From: Branchiostoma floridae
Taxonomy: Eukaryota > Chordata > Leptocardii > Amphioxiformes > Branchiostomatidae
Assembly (NCBI RefSeq): GCF_000003815.2
Contig: NC_049985.1
Location: 4,740,234 to 4,804,233, forward strand
DNA: 64,000 nucleotides
Direction of reading: 5' to 3'
Program-made: the position numbers and the translations under genes
Part shown: positions 40,049 to 52,700 of the stretch, in pieces
Numbering within the stretch: the first letter of the stretch is position 1
Layout of the letters: each line of letters begins with the position of its first letter
The notes under the pieces: model-generated
Databases searched by the model: none
Told to the model about the DNA's origin: nothing
What the model saw: only the letters and a program-made list of their open reading frames with translations

Positions 40049-40150
40049 TCACACACACACACACAATGTGCACACACACACACACACACACACACACTTG
40101 TGTACAAATACGCAAATACGCATTGACACACACTTGTATCCACACATGCA
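39940..40150. repeat. (CA)n microsatellite
   Basis: CA-rich repeats, longest between 40023 and 40096. Confidence 0.95.
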
Positions 40151-40439
40151 CAGACACATTTGATGTTACCTATCCCATTTTCTACCTGATGAAAATCAAG
40201 AGTTTCTTAGGAGGTAAATACACTACAGGCCTGCGCCATCTGTTATAAATTATATGATCATGATACTTTGGACCGGTTCAGATTAGATGCAGGTGAACAA
40301 CACAAATTATGCCTGCACAACTGTAATTCTATCTGCACTAACCTGAACATGCAGATGAACTGCTGTGATTCCTTTAATTTTTGGCGACGCCTCAGGGGCT
40401 AGCCTACTATTATAGTGTGCGACCGTTTCACAAGAATTC

Positions 40440-41465
40440 CCAAAATCCCGCAGGCATGTCAGGAATTTTTCCACGCCTGCGTAGTTGCATCATCCTTTAG
40501 GGGAATAACTCGGGAATGGGTTGACGGATCTTCATAATATTTAAAAATTAGATAGCTTCAGAGATGCCTTACATAATGAAATGCTAATCATGCAAATCGA
40601 GAGCTAATTTGCATAATTAATGAGGATACACTGCATTTCATGTTAGAATACGAAAAGATATGCCATATGTAACTAAAAGGAAGAATTATACGGCTTAAGT
40701 ATAATTATGTTAAGTATACTGTAAATGCAGAAATGTTTGCGGTGGATTAATGTTCGCGGTTTTCGCGGCGACCACTTTACCGCGAAATCCACAGCGAAAA
40801 GTCAATTTTCCCGCTACCGCGAAATTAAATCCCCGCGAACTTAAATGCATTTACAGTATATCTGATTGGCGAAAATTCCCAAAATTCCACAGCAGTTCAT
40901 CCGCCCGTGCGTAATTGCTTCACATTTTTGAAAGCGAATAACTCGGGAAGGGGTTGATAGATCATGATGTTTTTCATATGTAGATAACTTCCGAGATGCC
41001 TTACATAAATAAGGACTATTAATGCAAACCAGGGGCTAATTTGCATAATCAATGAGCACAGTTTATTAAAGCCACACAATACTAATTTCATTATACTAGG
41101 CCACTTAAAATGTTAAACATGACATATGTAACTAGAAAAGAGAGAAATATCGATAGACATCAATTATGCAAATTGTTACCTAATTTACATAATCAATGGG
41201 AAATGTTGCATTATAGTGTTAAATGACGAAAATTCCATTCTTGCGACATTTGGCAGCAACATGTACGTTAAGTTGAACATGCAGACGTAAGACATGCAAA
41301 TCAGGGTCTCATTTACATAATCTATGAGAAAATGCTACAATAGCTTTCTTTGCTATGACTTTCATATTGAGAACACATTCTTATTTAGAGAGGAGATGAT
41401 CAACTGATGTCTTTTATGCAAATCAGGACCTCATTTGTATGATCAATGAGAAACATTTATAATAT
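40440..41465. repeat. AT-rich repeats with paired ATGCAAAT/ATTTGCAT
   Basis: About five diverged units, each with atgcaaat(c) then ctaatttgcat(aat) and tcaatgag (near 40597, 41021, 41166, 41297, 41417). The first two also share aataactcgggaa and gatgccttacata. One further unit lies at 7551-7580. Confidence 0.7.
40715..40860. mobile_element. MITE, TATACTGTAAATGCA termini
   Basis: Perfect or near-perfect termini tatactgtaaatgca and tgcatttacagtata, with inner inverted blocks of cgcggttttcgcgg and ccgcgaaat type. Confidence 0.85.
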
Positions 41466-42029
41466 GTCACACGAGCTCGTAGCAAGAGATCGCCTTTCTT
41501 GTTAACAGCAATGCCCTTCAAACACCCATCACGTAAAACAATCTTCATAGTTTACATACAGCCAGGCGAAAGGATAGAATACAAACACAACACACCTAAA
41601 ACAACAATCATTAATACTTATAAACAATAAAACCGTCGCCATGGCAATAGTTTTTATTGCCACATTTTTTGCAGTTGTTTTATATTTACGGTTTCCCTGG
41701 TGACATTTTTTACTTGAGTGTACATTATATGAATACGAACGTCAATCCCTATTTAATACTTTACAAATAGACAATAACTGTAAGAAATTGTCAAAACAAG
41801 ACTTAAGTACTTGATGTTATGCAAGGACGATCTTGCTATTGACACATTATGTAAATATGTATTCCATGTGTTTCAAAAAGAGAGAAGAACATGTTTAGAT
41901 GCAGCCATTAGAGATTGTAGCACATAGCATAGTGTCTTAGTTCCTTTTCCATTTAGACTAGTTTAAAATCATTGTGTACGTTTAGTTTTTTCCTCTGCAT
42001 CCATAAGACCACATGTGGTCCTTTTGTGC

Positions 42030-42066
42030 ATTTAGCCCTCGGGCATGAATATGCAATAAAGATTAT
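42030..42066 (+). mobile_element. LINE 3' tail fragment
   Basis: Reads atttagccctcgggcatgaa, then atgcaataaa. Same signature as at 7240 and 24685. Confidence 0.6.
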
Positions 42067-42285
42067 CATATCATATATTAAAACCACTGGTTTCTATTAC
42101 TGCATATATGTGACTGGCGCTAAAGTGAACATCCTGCTTTGTGCCCCTCTGAAATAAGATCACTGCAAACTTAAAGGAATTTGCAGTTTTTCAAGCCCAG
42201 AACAATTTTTCATTAGTTTACAAGAGTACAAGAAAAGCATGCATCACTCAAGTGAATATTTTTAATTGCAGAGCAAGGAGTCATC

Positions 42286-44826
42286 ATGACAGAAGAGACC
42301 ATACTCAGCAAGATTTCAGGCGACTTTCTGGAGTGCACCATCTGCCTGGAGCCGTTTAAGGGTCCGAAGGTCCTTCCGTGTCTCCACACCTTCTGTGAGG
42401 TTTGTCTGGAGAAGTTTGTCGCACAGCAAGATGCAGTGAAGGACAAGTTTCCATGTCCAACTTGTCGGACGGACACCTTACTTCCCAAAGGTGGAGTTGC
42501 AGGGCTCAAAAACAACTTCTTCGTCCAGAGCTTGAGTGACACAGTTAAGACTCACCAGAGTTTAGTTGGCAAGGAAGATGATAAAGTACAATGTAATGTC
42601 TGTGAAGAAGAAGTGGCTAGCCATGGCTGTGTCCCTTGTGAAGAGTTCTTGTGTGATGAGTGTGCCTGTGCCCACCACCGTGCCAAACGTACACGCAGCC
42701 ATGAAGTCATCGGCGCAGCGGAGCTGAAAGAGCAGCTCATTGCCAAGACAGGATTGCTCAAGTCGAGATCATTGCCCATGTGTCCAAAACATCAGGATGA
42801 GAAGCTGAAGTTCTACTGTAAGGCGTGCCAGCACCCCGTCTGTCGAGATTGCATGGCACTACAGCACAAGGACCACAGCTACGGCTACCTGGCAGATGAT
42901 GCGGCTGACATCCGGACGACGATAAAAGGCAAACTGGCAGCTGTCAAGCCGAAAATAGCAGAATATCAAGACAAGGCAAGCGCTGTAGCCAAGAAGAAAG
43001 CTGAAGTGGACAATAGAAGTAAGAAAGCTGAAGACGACATTGATGCAGCTGCAAATGAGGAGATTGAGTATTTGACTGGCCTTGTGAGACAGAAGCAGAC
43101 TGAACTGAAGGAAAAGCTAGCCTCCATCACAGCAGCCCGCTCCAAGCAGCTCTCTGCTTCTGAAGACAGCGTTGAGAGCACCTTGGGATGTCTGTCCAGC
43201 ACAGTGGACTTTGCACAGAAGGTTGCAGAACATGGCAGCGACTTTGACGTCATGAACGTGCACGCTGATGTCGCAGCAAGGCTGGACTCACTCCTGAAAG
43301 CTCCAACCCCGGTCATTCCTGACAGCATCAGTTATGTCTTATTTGATCCCAAGACAGAAAGGAACAGAAAAAGAGTTGTCCTTGGCAACATCGTCGATAA
43401 AGAAATGCTGACGGAGAAGACAGAGGAAGAGGATGAGTCACGGCCTGAGGCGACCTTTCGTTTCACCGTGGAGAACTTCAGCAAGCTTGAGAAGGAGAAG
43501 CTCAGTCCTGCTGTCTTCATCCGCAACTTACCGTGGAGAATATGTGTTAAGCCTTGGTCTGATTCCAGCAAAAAGAGCCTTGCTGTCTTCCTGAAGTGCG
43601 ATGCTGACTCCAAAAGCTTGTGGTCCTGCCGTGCATCGGGCGAGCTGCGGTTGATATCTCAGAAGAATGGTGTTCAAACGTTCACAGAGAACGTTGATCA
43701 GGTTTTCTACAACAAGGGCAAAAGCTGGGGGCACAGGCAATTCATCCCGTGGCATGAAGTATGTGATCCGCAGAAGGGATACATAAAGGATGACAAGATT
43801 GTGCTGGAGGCTTACGTAAAGGCAGGCGTTCCTTGTGGGGAAAAGGAAATTGTTCTTGACAAATTGGACTTGTCTGATACAGGTGAAGATTTGAAGGAAG
43901 AGGAGGTGGCAGAAGAAGAAGAGTCACAATCCGAGGCAACCTTTCGTTTCACAGTGGAGAATTTCAGCAAGGTTGAGGGGAAGAAGATCAGTCAGACAGT
44001 CTTCATTCGCAACCTGCCGTGGAAGATATTTGCCAAGCCTCACTACATCCCCAACACCAACAATAAGACACTTGGCGTCTTCCTGCAGTGTGATGCTAGC
44101 TCCAACAGCCTTTGGTCCTGTCACGCAACAGCTGAGCTACGGCTGATACCACAGAAGAAAGTGGTACAGACGCTTAGAAAGAAGTTAGAACGCGTCTTCT
44201 ACAGCAATGCGAATAACCGGGGGTTCCCTGAATTCGCAATGTGGGAAAAGGTGTGTGACCCGTGGATGGGATACATCAAGAATGACAAGATTGTGCTGGA
44301 GGCTTGGGTGAAGGTAGATGCTCCTCGTGGTATCAAGGAGATCACTCTTGGCAACATATTTGAGGAAGGAATGCAGGAGGAGCTGGAGGGAGAAGACAAG
44401 TCACGATCTGAGGCAACATTCCGTTTCATGGTGGAGAACGTCAGCAAGGTCAAGGAAAGGCAGTACAGTCATCCGTGCTTCATCCGCAACTTGCCGTGGA
44501 AAATGTATGTGGCACGTCGCGACATCCCAGATGCCCAGCTGCCAAACAACACGAGCCTTGCTGTTTTCCTGCAGTGTGATGCCGAATCCAACAGCACGTG
44601 GACATGTTTGGCCTCAGCCGAGCTGCGACTCATACCGCAGAAGAAAGGTGTAGGAATGTTTAAGATGAAGTTGCGAAAGCACGTCTTCCACGAGGGAGAA
44701 AGCTGGGGGTTCCGAGAATTCATGCCATGGCATGACGTGTGTGATCCAAATAAGGGATACATCAAGGATGACAAGATCGTGCTGGAGGCTTACGTGAAGG
44801 CAGACACTCCTCGCATTGTAGCCTGA
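42286..44826 (+). CDS. TRIM-type RING/B-box protein with three MATH domains
   Basis: A single coding exon of 846 residues. The context tttttaattgcag|agcaagg just before the ATG suggests an untranslated first exon upstream. RING: Cys17, Cys20, Cys32, His34, Cys37, Cys40, Cys57, Cys60 (C3HC4), so a likely E3 ubiquitin ligase. B-box 1 starts QCNVCEEEV and B-box 2 CPKHQDEKLKFYCKACQHPV; a coiled coil lies at about 210-320. Three TRAF-like MATH domains follow (about 388-515, 550-678, 708-840), each starting EATFRF[TM]VEN with [FV]IRNLPW and ending GYIK[DN]DKIVLEA. They most resemble the substrate-binding domain of USP7. The SWG motif is kept in the first and third but is NRG in the second. Acidic linkers (EEEDESRPEA type) separate the domains. 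The architecture recalls TRIM37, which has one MATH domain. Cytoplasmic or nuclear; substrate unknown. Confidence 0.93.
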   Translation: MTEETILSKISGDFLECTICLEPFKGPKVLPCLHTFCEVCLEKFVAQQDAVKDKFPCPTCRTDTLLPKGGVAGLKNNFFVQSLSDTVKTHQSLVGKEDDKVQCNVCEEEVASHGCVPCEEFLCDECACAHHRAKRTRSHEVIGAAELKEQLIAKTGLLKSRSLPMCPKHQDEKLKFYCKACQHPVCRDCMALQHKDHSYGYLADDAADIRTTIKGKLAAVKPKIAEYQDKASAVAKKKAEVDNRSKKAEDDIDAAANEEIEYLTGLVRQKQTELKEKLASITAARSKQLSASEDSVESTLGCLSSTVDFAQKVAEHGSDFDVMNVHADVAARLDSLLKAPTPVIPDSISYVLFDPKTERNRKRVVLGNIVDKEMLTEKTEEEDESRPEATFRFTVENFSKLEKEKLSPAVFIRNLPWRICVKPWSDSSKKSLAVFLKCDADSKSLWSCRASGELRLISQKNGVQTFTENVDQVFYNKGKSWGHRQFIPWHEVCDPQKGYIKDDKIVLEAYVKAGVPCGEKEIVLDKLDLSDTGEDLKEEEVAEEEESQSEATFRFTVENFSKVEGKKISQTVFIRNLPWKIFAKPHYIPNTNNKTLGVFLQCDASSNSLWSCHATAELRLIPQKKVVQTLRKKLERVFYSNANNRGFPEFAMWEKVCDPWMGYIKNDKIVLEAWVKVDAPRGIKEITLGNIFEEGMQEELEGEDKSRSEATFRFMVENVSKVKERQYSHPCFIRNLPWKMYVARRDIPDAQLPNNTSLAVFLQCDAESNSTWTCLASAELRLIPQKKGVGMFKMKLRKHVFHEGESWGFREFMPWHDVCDPNKGYIKDDKIVLEAYVKADTPRIVA

Positions 44827-46507
44827 GACTCAAAGAATTAAGCTAACCATTGTGATAGCAGTCTATCCACAGCACCCTCTGTGTGTAAGACTGGACAAAC
44901 ATTCCTGACTATAAGCTGTTTCACAGTTTAAACTGTGCATGCACAGTGTGATATAGTGTGGGTAATACATCCAAGTTGATGGTCCATAAGACATAAAGCA
45001 CATCTAAACATATATTAAGCATGGTCTAGAGGAGAACTGTTTACCAACTAGGTGCCTTCACCTTTGACCTTATTCATTTGCAGTTCAAATTGTGAGCTGG
45101 CTTAAAACTTTGGAAGTGGATATGACCATTTCCAGGAGATGAGGGATCAGCAGTTTTTGCTGAAAAGTAGATTTATGTATTTTGTTGATTTTTAGTAAAA
45201 AGAAACAAAGCATAAACATATACTTTCAAAAGAAATAGAAAGTATCTAACTAAACAATTATCAGGATCTCGATATTTAGGAGCTGTTTTTAAATGCTTAT
45301 GTGAAGGTAATGCAGAATGGTATGTTGTTTTTGCATATAACTTCTTTAAACATTCCCAAATTCTACAAATACACTAGCAGCTGTTTTCCTTCAGTTTTTA
45401 CAAAAGTGTTTCGAACAAACATACTCTTACAGTTTGCCTTATGTGGCTGGAGAAGATCTCTACTATTCAAGTATCCTGTCCTTTATTAGCATATATTAAC
45501 TTATTGTCTTCAATAACATTGTTACTGAGTCTTTATGATGGATGTTATTACTGCTATCTGTAAAACATTGTTGACCTTTAGGAGAAATCTATTCAGGTGA
45601 ATAGAGTTTTGTTACTTTGGAGTAGTTGTCAGTTGCGCTAGATTTTGGTATTGTTTTCTAGTACTGAAATGCAACTTGCTAAAAATGAAGGAAGCACTAC
45701 AGTTGCCCAAATGACTGACGTAGATTTAGGACAGTTAACTTTATTGTGTAACAGACTAACACTTATTCTTATGTTCTCGCATTTCTCTAACATTTGTATT
45801 GTTGGTATTTAAGAGCCATGTAAGAGCGTACTTTCTTCCAAAGTTGTGTATAACCTCATCATCAGTTACTCAAGTTGCAAACAAGTTCAGTCAGCAGATT
45901 GGCCAGTGAAAAGATGCTTCACAAGTGAGTGCCATTCATAGTAGTTTATTCAAAGCACATCACGCCTTTTATTACAATAACATTGTATAGAAAAAAAGCA
46001 GTCTTTGGCGATATCAAGGAATGTAACACTATATACAAGACAACATGAAATGTATGATACTGGGTCTCGATGCAAGTTTCTCAATGTCTTTTCTTCCTTA
46101 GAGAAATCTAGTGCAGTAGAATATGAAGTTACGTTACTTTCATGATATGGTATTTTCGTTAAATCCTTCAACATGCACTAAAACATTGCTTGTAAGAGGG
46201 CGCATGTTAAGATAAATCAACTTCTTTTTGAAATTTGCAACAGCGCGGTTGAAAAGCATTACTGATTTTGCTGACATTGCTTTGATATTGACATGTGAAA
46301 ATCCGTTCTGTTACAACTACATCCTCCTACAAAGAGCCGAGGCCTATACAATATGGCATATGCATTGGAGAGTCTATGCTAAACCAGGTTGAGGTTTCTC
46401 ATTTGGGGGCGTGGCCTCTAATCAGATAATCGGATTTGCCGAAAGTTTTAGGTGACTGGTTAACTGACAGCTGGCCACACCCACAAAAGTTAAAACGTCA
46501 GCCTGGT
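44827..46507. other. Probable 3' UTR and intergenic
   Basis: AT-rich, without protein-like frames. The first part is presumably the 3' UTR of the TRIM gene; I did not find an unambiguous poly(A) signal. Confidence 0.4.
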
Positions 46508-46703
46508 TTAGGCTAACGTCACATTTCCAAATCGGAGCCCGGTCGAGCTGTTTGTGGAAACGGAAAATAGAAATGTGTACACAAATAATGTCCACGATTT
46601 ATAATATACTCTTTACGTCCTGTGTACTTTGGTGTCTTTTATATCGTACTTTTCCCGAATGCTGCCTGGCCGGGCCCCGATTTGGAAATGTGAGGTAGGT
46701 CTT
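46508..46703. mobile_element. MITE, CACATTTCCAAATCGG termini
   Basis: Left arm taggctaacgtcacatttcc, then aaatcggagcccggtcg; right arm gccgggccccgatttggaaa and tgtgaggtaggtcttag, inverted. It ends about 90 bp from the stop codon of the LRR gene. Confidence 0.8.
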
Positions 46704-46794
46704 AGCAGAGCCTCCCCAGCGAACGTATACTGTACAGGCCGTGGACGAGGCTCTGGATCTGCGCAGGAGAATGTTACAACTGAAAAGTCTGTTT

Positions 46795-49700
46795 CTATCC
46801 AAATATGATGCTTCTCTGTGGATAGATCTGCAGGTCGGGCAGATTGGAGACGTTCTCGAACCCAGGTGGGAACGAGATGAGCTGGTTGTCATAGAGATGT
46901 AGGCTGGCGAGCTCGGGCAGCTCGCACACTCCTGAGGGAACTGTCGTCAGACGGTTACTGCTGATCCACAGCTTCTTCAACCGCTGCAGCCCCACGATTC
47001 CCGGCGGGAGAAATTTCAGACGATTGTTGTGCAACGAGAGGACTTCCAGCCCTCTCAACTGTAAGAGCTGTTCCGGGAACTCTTCCACGACGTTCCACTG
47101 TAACTCCAGTTTCCTCAGAAGTTTTAGGCGGGAAAATTCGGCGGGAAGTTCCGACAGACGGTTGTCCGAGAGGTCAAGCTCGATCATGAGCGTCAACAGG
47201 CAGATGCCGCTGGGCAGCTGGGTGAGGCCGGCGTTGGCTAGCCCCAGTCTGCTCAGGTTGCTGAGTCGGGATATGTCCTCTGGCACCACTCCGATCTTGT
47301 TGAAACTCAGGTTCAACACCTGGAAAAACGAGAAATCGAAGATCAATTTTTATGTTTTTGTGAATTCCGTAATGTCAAAGACGTGGCAATCACAGATGTT
47401 TGTGATCCTCCCTTTCTTTGGTTGACCAACCCCAGCTATCTCGCTATCTATTACAATCAAGCTTTATTCATTAAAACGAAAAACTACAGGGAATGACTTG
47501 CGCCCCTGAATTTTGTACAGTTTGTTACAATGGGTTCATTAAAACAATCAAAAAAGTAAGATCAATTGCAATCGTTGGGGACGGCGGTTGTCCATTGACA
47601 TTACTTGCAGGAATGGTGGTGTCGTCCTGCATGCAATGCTGCATTGCATGCAAACACCGCTAGGGCGGCCTTAAATTGCATGTTTCTCTGGCAAAGTTTG
47701 GGATCGCAATAACTACCCACATATCAAAATTCAAGCAAATCCATCGAAAGGTTCTTGAGTTATGATATATGTGTGACCACACACATGCACAACCAAAAAC
47801 GATACCTCCCGTCGGTGATGAGCCTCATTCCCGAAGGTAAAAAAAAAGAACAGGAAAGACATTTCAAAGACCTACTAAGAGTTTATTGAACAAGTGCAGT
47901 AGAGTATGACTTGTGACTGCCAGACTGGGTGATGTCTAAGGTCTATCAGGGGTCAAGTAACGTGGTCTAAATACATATGTGGAACTCCGTGAGACATGTG
48001 GAAAAACACAAAAATGATGCTTTTTTTCTTCAATACATGCACTGAGCGGACCACTATCTGGCATCTACATCCCAACATCATACCTGGATATAAGTCAGGG
48101 GGTCGTTGTTTGAAAGACATCAACTCTGGTGTGATTAGAAATGACGATAACCCCGCGGTTTTGGTAGTGTTTGATTTTGTTTGATTGGTAGATTTTGCAA
48201 CACATTTGTAACGTTAGATTTTGTACCACATTGGTAGATTTTGTACCACATTGGTAGATTTTGTACTACATTGATAGATTTTGTACTACATGTAACACTA
48301 ATAGCAAGCATACCAATGGATAATGATTTGGCGCGTGGCAAGGGTATTTAATATCCAAGTCAATTAAAGGAGGTTTTGTCACCTTGCAACATGGTACTAA
48401 GGCATTTCACTCTTATCACCGACATATGAAAGGTATAATTCAATTGGATCAATAAAGCCCTCCAGCCATCAAATTATCGCATGAAACCGTGAATGTTATC
48501 AGTGAAACGCGCCTATCGGAGAACCGTGGAATTCCGATCAGATATCAGTTAGGATTGTGACGTCTTCCAGCAGGTTCTGTATTATTTCATGAGTTTTACT
48601 GTATTTGAAGCTTAATTTAAGGTGACTACGTCAGAGCACAGGTTAAGGGCCTGGGTAGTCACATTCGTCGCACGCAACCTTGAGGCATTCCTGAGATAGC
48701 GGTGATCGTATCGTACATATTCAGCTGTCTTAGTAAGTCAAGGGCTGTCTTGGATCCTGATAAGCGGACATGGTTCTTACGGTCACAGCCTGCTTGAAAC
48801 CTCTACGATCAAAAGTCGGATCACGGCATACGACGGCTTTCGTGACCGCCGTTGTACGATTTTATACAATGCCTAACTTTTTCCAACACAAACGTATGCA
48901 CGGATCAAAGTTTCAATGACCACTGTAGCCTCTTCTGGATCAATACAAATAAAGTTAAGCATTGTACTATGACTACTACCAACACAGATGAGTTTCCATG
49001 ATAATTTGTACGATTTTTGTAGTTGTAGAATTTGCAGCTAGGCCATGAGTGATGACAGAACCGACGATCGACAAGGATTTTCAAAGGAATTTCTCCGCCT
49101 CACGACAGCTGTGTTGTACTAGACACACATGACTGTCGAGAGAATGTCTTCAAATGTCATCAATTTGCTGTATTAAAGCTGCCATGCGACAAACGAGACC
49201 GGGTCTGTAATCATCATCACTGAGCATCATTATGAACATCACTATCGTCACTGTTAACTACGGTGTTTATCTCATTGTTATGTTGATCTGCCCACATACT
49301 GAAGGCTTTTTGCCGTGAAGCCATGCGGTGAATTATGGTGTTTAGTCATTTGAAACCACGTTCTTTACATGAGCAATTTGACATGAATGTTGACGAGTAC
49401 TGTGATCAGCTCCATTTGCATGAAAAACTAGAGACACGGTATAAAATGTGTCATCTTTAGGAATCAATTGAAATAACGGCAGAATTATAAAAGATTTATA
49501 TACAAACCTCGAGTGTTCATAGCAGATAAAGTAGTATTCGCGAGTCATTCGCGACATTTCCAAGAATTTCCTCAGTTTGCGATCGTGCGACAAACGTACG
49601 ACGAGTATGACTTGGTCCTAATACCCTCCTCACATTAGGCGAAAATCGATCGGACGACGAGTCTGCGAGCTCTAAATTACGAGGAGGCATGACCCTGCTG

Positions 49701-52700
49701 CCGACGAAGAATAGGCAGAGTTCCACCGCACGGNNNNNNNNNNNNNNNNNNNNNNNNNNNNNNNNNNNNNNNNNNNNNNNNNNNNNNNNNNNNNNNNNNN
49801 NNNNNNNNNNNNNNNNNNNNNNNNNNNNNNNNNCGTAATTTAGAGCTCGCAGACTCGTCGTCCGATCGATTTTCGCCTAATGTGAGGGGGGGGGGTTAAA
49901 GCATCGTTTTTAGGTATTGTCGTACTAATGTGTGTTTATTGACTTTCAGACTTATCTGCCCACTTTGTATACCAAGGATATAGGTGCATCGACGTATCCT
50001 ATCCCCCGATGACAAAATACAGGAAGATATAGCTACTAATCTTTTTCATTCCAAAAGATTACTTCACCTAGGCAGAGTTCCGTTGATCATCGTTTTATAA
50101 ACGACAAAATCCGTCCGCCACGAAGCACATCACACACCTCTCACATATGATATACACTGTAACGCTAGTTTACTTTTATCCGCTGAGTAAACCATATCAG
50201 TTGTTGTTAGAAACATGGTATTTAGGGATATCAAGTCGACGGATGGTAGTTTCTAATTACGATATTATAAAAATTCCACATTGTGATGAAACCACCGTCC
50301 GTTGACTTGATATCTTTGAATACCCTGTTTTTAAAAGCAACGGATATAGGTCACCCCGCGGATAAAGGTGAACTAGCGTTACCAGTCATCGCAGCTGTGA
50401 AGCGGTTCTAATAACTGACACAGCTGGGCGCTAAACCCTGCCTGCATACTTCAAACACAGTCCAGCGGATCAACACAGATCTTCTTTTGAAGTGCTTGTC
50501 AGTCAGCGAGAAGATGGTGTCACTGATACAAGGGGAAGACATGCTGTCCTTTCAAACAACCTTAAAAGGCGTTTCCTTAAGGTCTTGTGGGACGTATCAT
50601 TAGAGTGGCGTTATTTTACTCAAATTCAGTCGAAGCGACCTGCCAGGAGTTTTTAGAAATCACTTTTCTGACCTTTTTCAGATTTGTGTATGCGTGTCTG
50701 TCTGTTTATATACAGCATAACTCAGGAGGTCGTGGATAGATCTTTAGGATATTTGACATGTTGTAAAATGGCAAAATGAAAAAAATAATTAGATTATGGG
50801 CCCTCTGGCGGCTTCTCAAGGTACTGCATCCGGACTTACGGTTTTAATCTCTCGAGTTCTGATGCTATGGTGATGATGTTTAATTGTAGGTAGTTATTGG
50901 GCTCGTTTCAGAACATAGTTTATGGCCCTCGCAGCTTTTTTTGAATTGCAGAGGCAGATTTTGTTTCAAAGATTTGGAAGTGAAACAGCTGCAGAAGAGA
51001 GGGTTGAAGGATCGTAATGACTTAAGTTAGATGTTCCGAACGGTTTGGACGGTATTCTGAACGTAAAAACCCGCTAGGAAAAGAGGCCCCCGGTAAGATA
51101 GTGACTGACCCGGAGTTTGGCTGAAACTCTGTCAGGCGTGAGTTCCCTGTTGTCTTTAGACAAACCGTTCTGTTAACGGAGGGATGTTGATATAGTCTTA
51201 ACAACGAAGAGAGACGAGTTGCGGGTGCTTCTTTGTGTGCATAGTACGACTTTGTATGTAACTTAAAAGGGTATAAGTAGTGTTGATCATAGGGATTGTT
51301 ATTTATTCATAATTACAGGTCTATCGTGAGGTTCTATTGTGCAATTGGTTATAGTAACTAAATGTCAATACTTTCGGTAGCAGTTTATCAGTTTTTGTCT
51401 GTGATGAAGAGTGATATGTCATTTTGGGGTATCCCCTGATGCTGCTTATTATAAACCCACAATAGTGAACGTAGTGCCCGATAGATGATTAGACATTAGT
51501 GTGACGTGCTCAATTACTTTACGTCTATCCAATAGACTACAAGCAATTAGGCTCAATTAGCCTTCGGGCATGGTTTTTGCGAATAAACATCATTATTTCG
51601 TTGTGACGAGTGGCGGTAGCTTCACTGTGTACAGAGTGAAACACCAGACATCCTCTGATGTCTAGTATTCTGTGGAGAAGTCGAGACTGAACAGGCCTGG
51701 TCAAAGATAAAGGGAGGGCCTGGCAAGACTGCGAAACGTTGCAGACAGTGGACAAACGGCGAAGATGACAGTAAAAAGACACAGATAAAAAGAAAGTATA
51801 CAGTGCAGATAGATATGTGGGTCATCTGTGTTATCACAACAGAATTGACGCATGGTGCATGATAAATGATGTATGCGAGGCACAATGGATTGGTACATGC
51901 TATTTTCAAAAATAACACACGCTGATAGAATGAAATATGTCGTGGTACATAAAAAGACGGCGACTGAGCCATGGGCTTTTGGCCATGGATTTTTTTGTTG
52001 TGTTAAAGTTTTGTTAATTTTGCCCAATTTATTTGTTGCCACGTAGAGTTGGTATCATCAAACGAAAGGTAACAAAAAGGCAACAAAAACTTTATTTAAG
52101 GGCCATACGCCCACCCCGACAATGTAAACTCCAAGCAGATGCACGTTGTTCATTCTCAGTGTTTTGCAACGTTTAGTTCTTTTTACTAGTATTACAATTT
52201 CCCTTTCGTTTCGTAGATGAAGATGAATCCCTGAAAGAGTGTAATTCGTAAATAGAGTACCAAATGTTGCCAATTATTGAGACTGAGCCGCATTCTTACG
52301 TCTGCTTGGAGTTGAGAGAATGAGCAGGAAATGTTATAGTGGTTTAGCCTGGGTAACAAATACTTTATAGTATTTTTTTTAGGTAGCGAGTGTAAGGAGC
52401 CCGGTAGAATACGGATGGTACCCAGGCTAATAGTGGTTGCACATACACACATAACTTCTATCATACTAATAACATTGTTATCCAGTCTATCGTGGATTTT
52501 GTGGGCTCTCTTCGGGGGGCTAGGGGTTCTCCGGCGGGCGACTTGAGTAAAGAAATTAGTATCGTGGAACTACTACCGATTGCTAGATCTAAAGGATCAA
52601 CCCGAGTACCTTGAAGAGGGCCCTACCAATCCACGTGCACGATATACCGGATACTGTGCCAGGTTCCCGTCAGACGACACTCACCTCCAGATTAAACAGT

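Noticed and set aside
38958-40248. Cys/Val- or His/Thr-rich open frames
   Set aside because: Translations of TG, TC and CA microsatellites.
42213-44774. Several minus-strand frames in the TRIM exon
   Set aside because: Antisense shadows of the 846-residue TRIM ORF.
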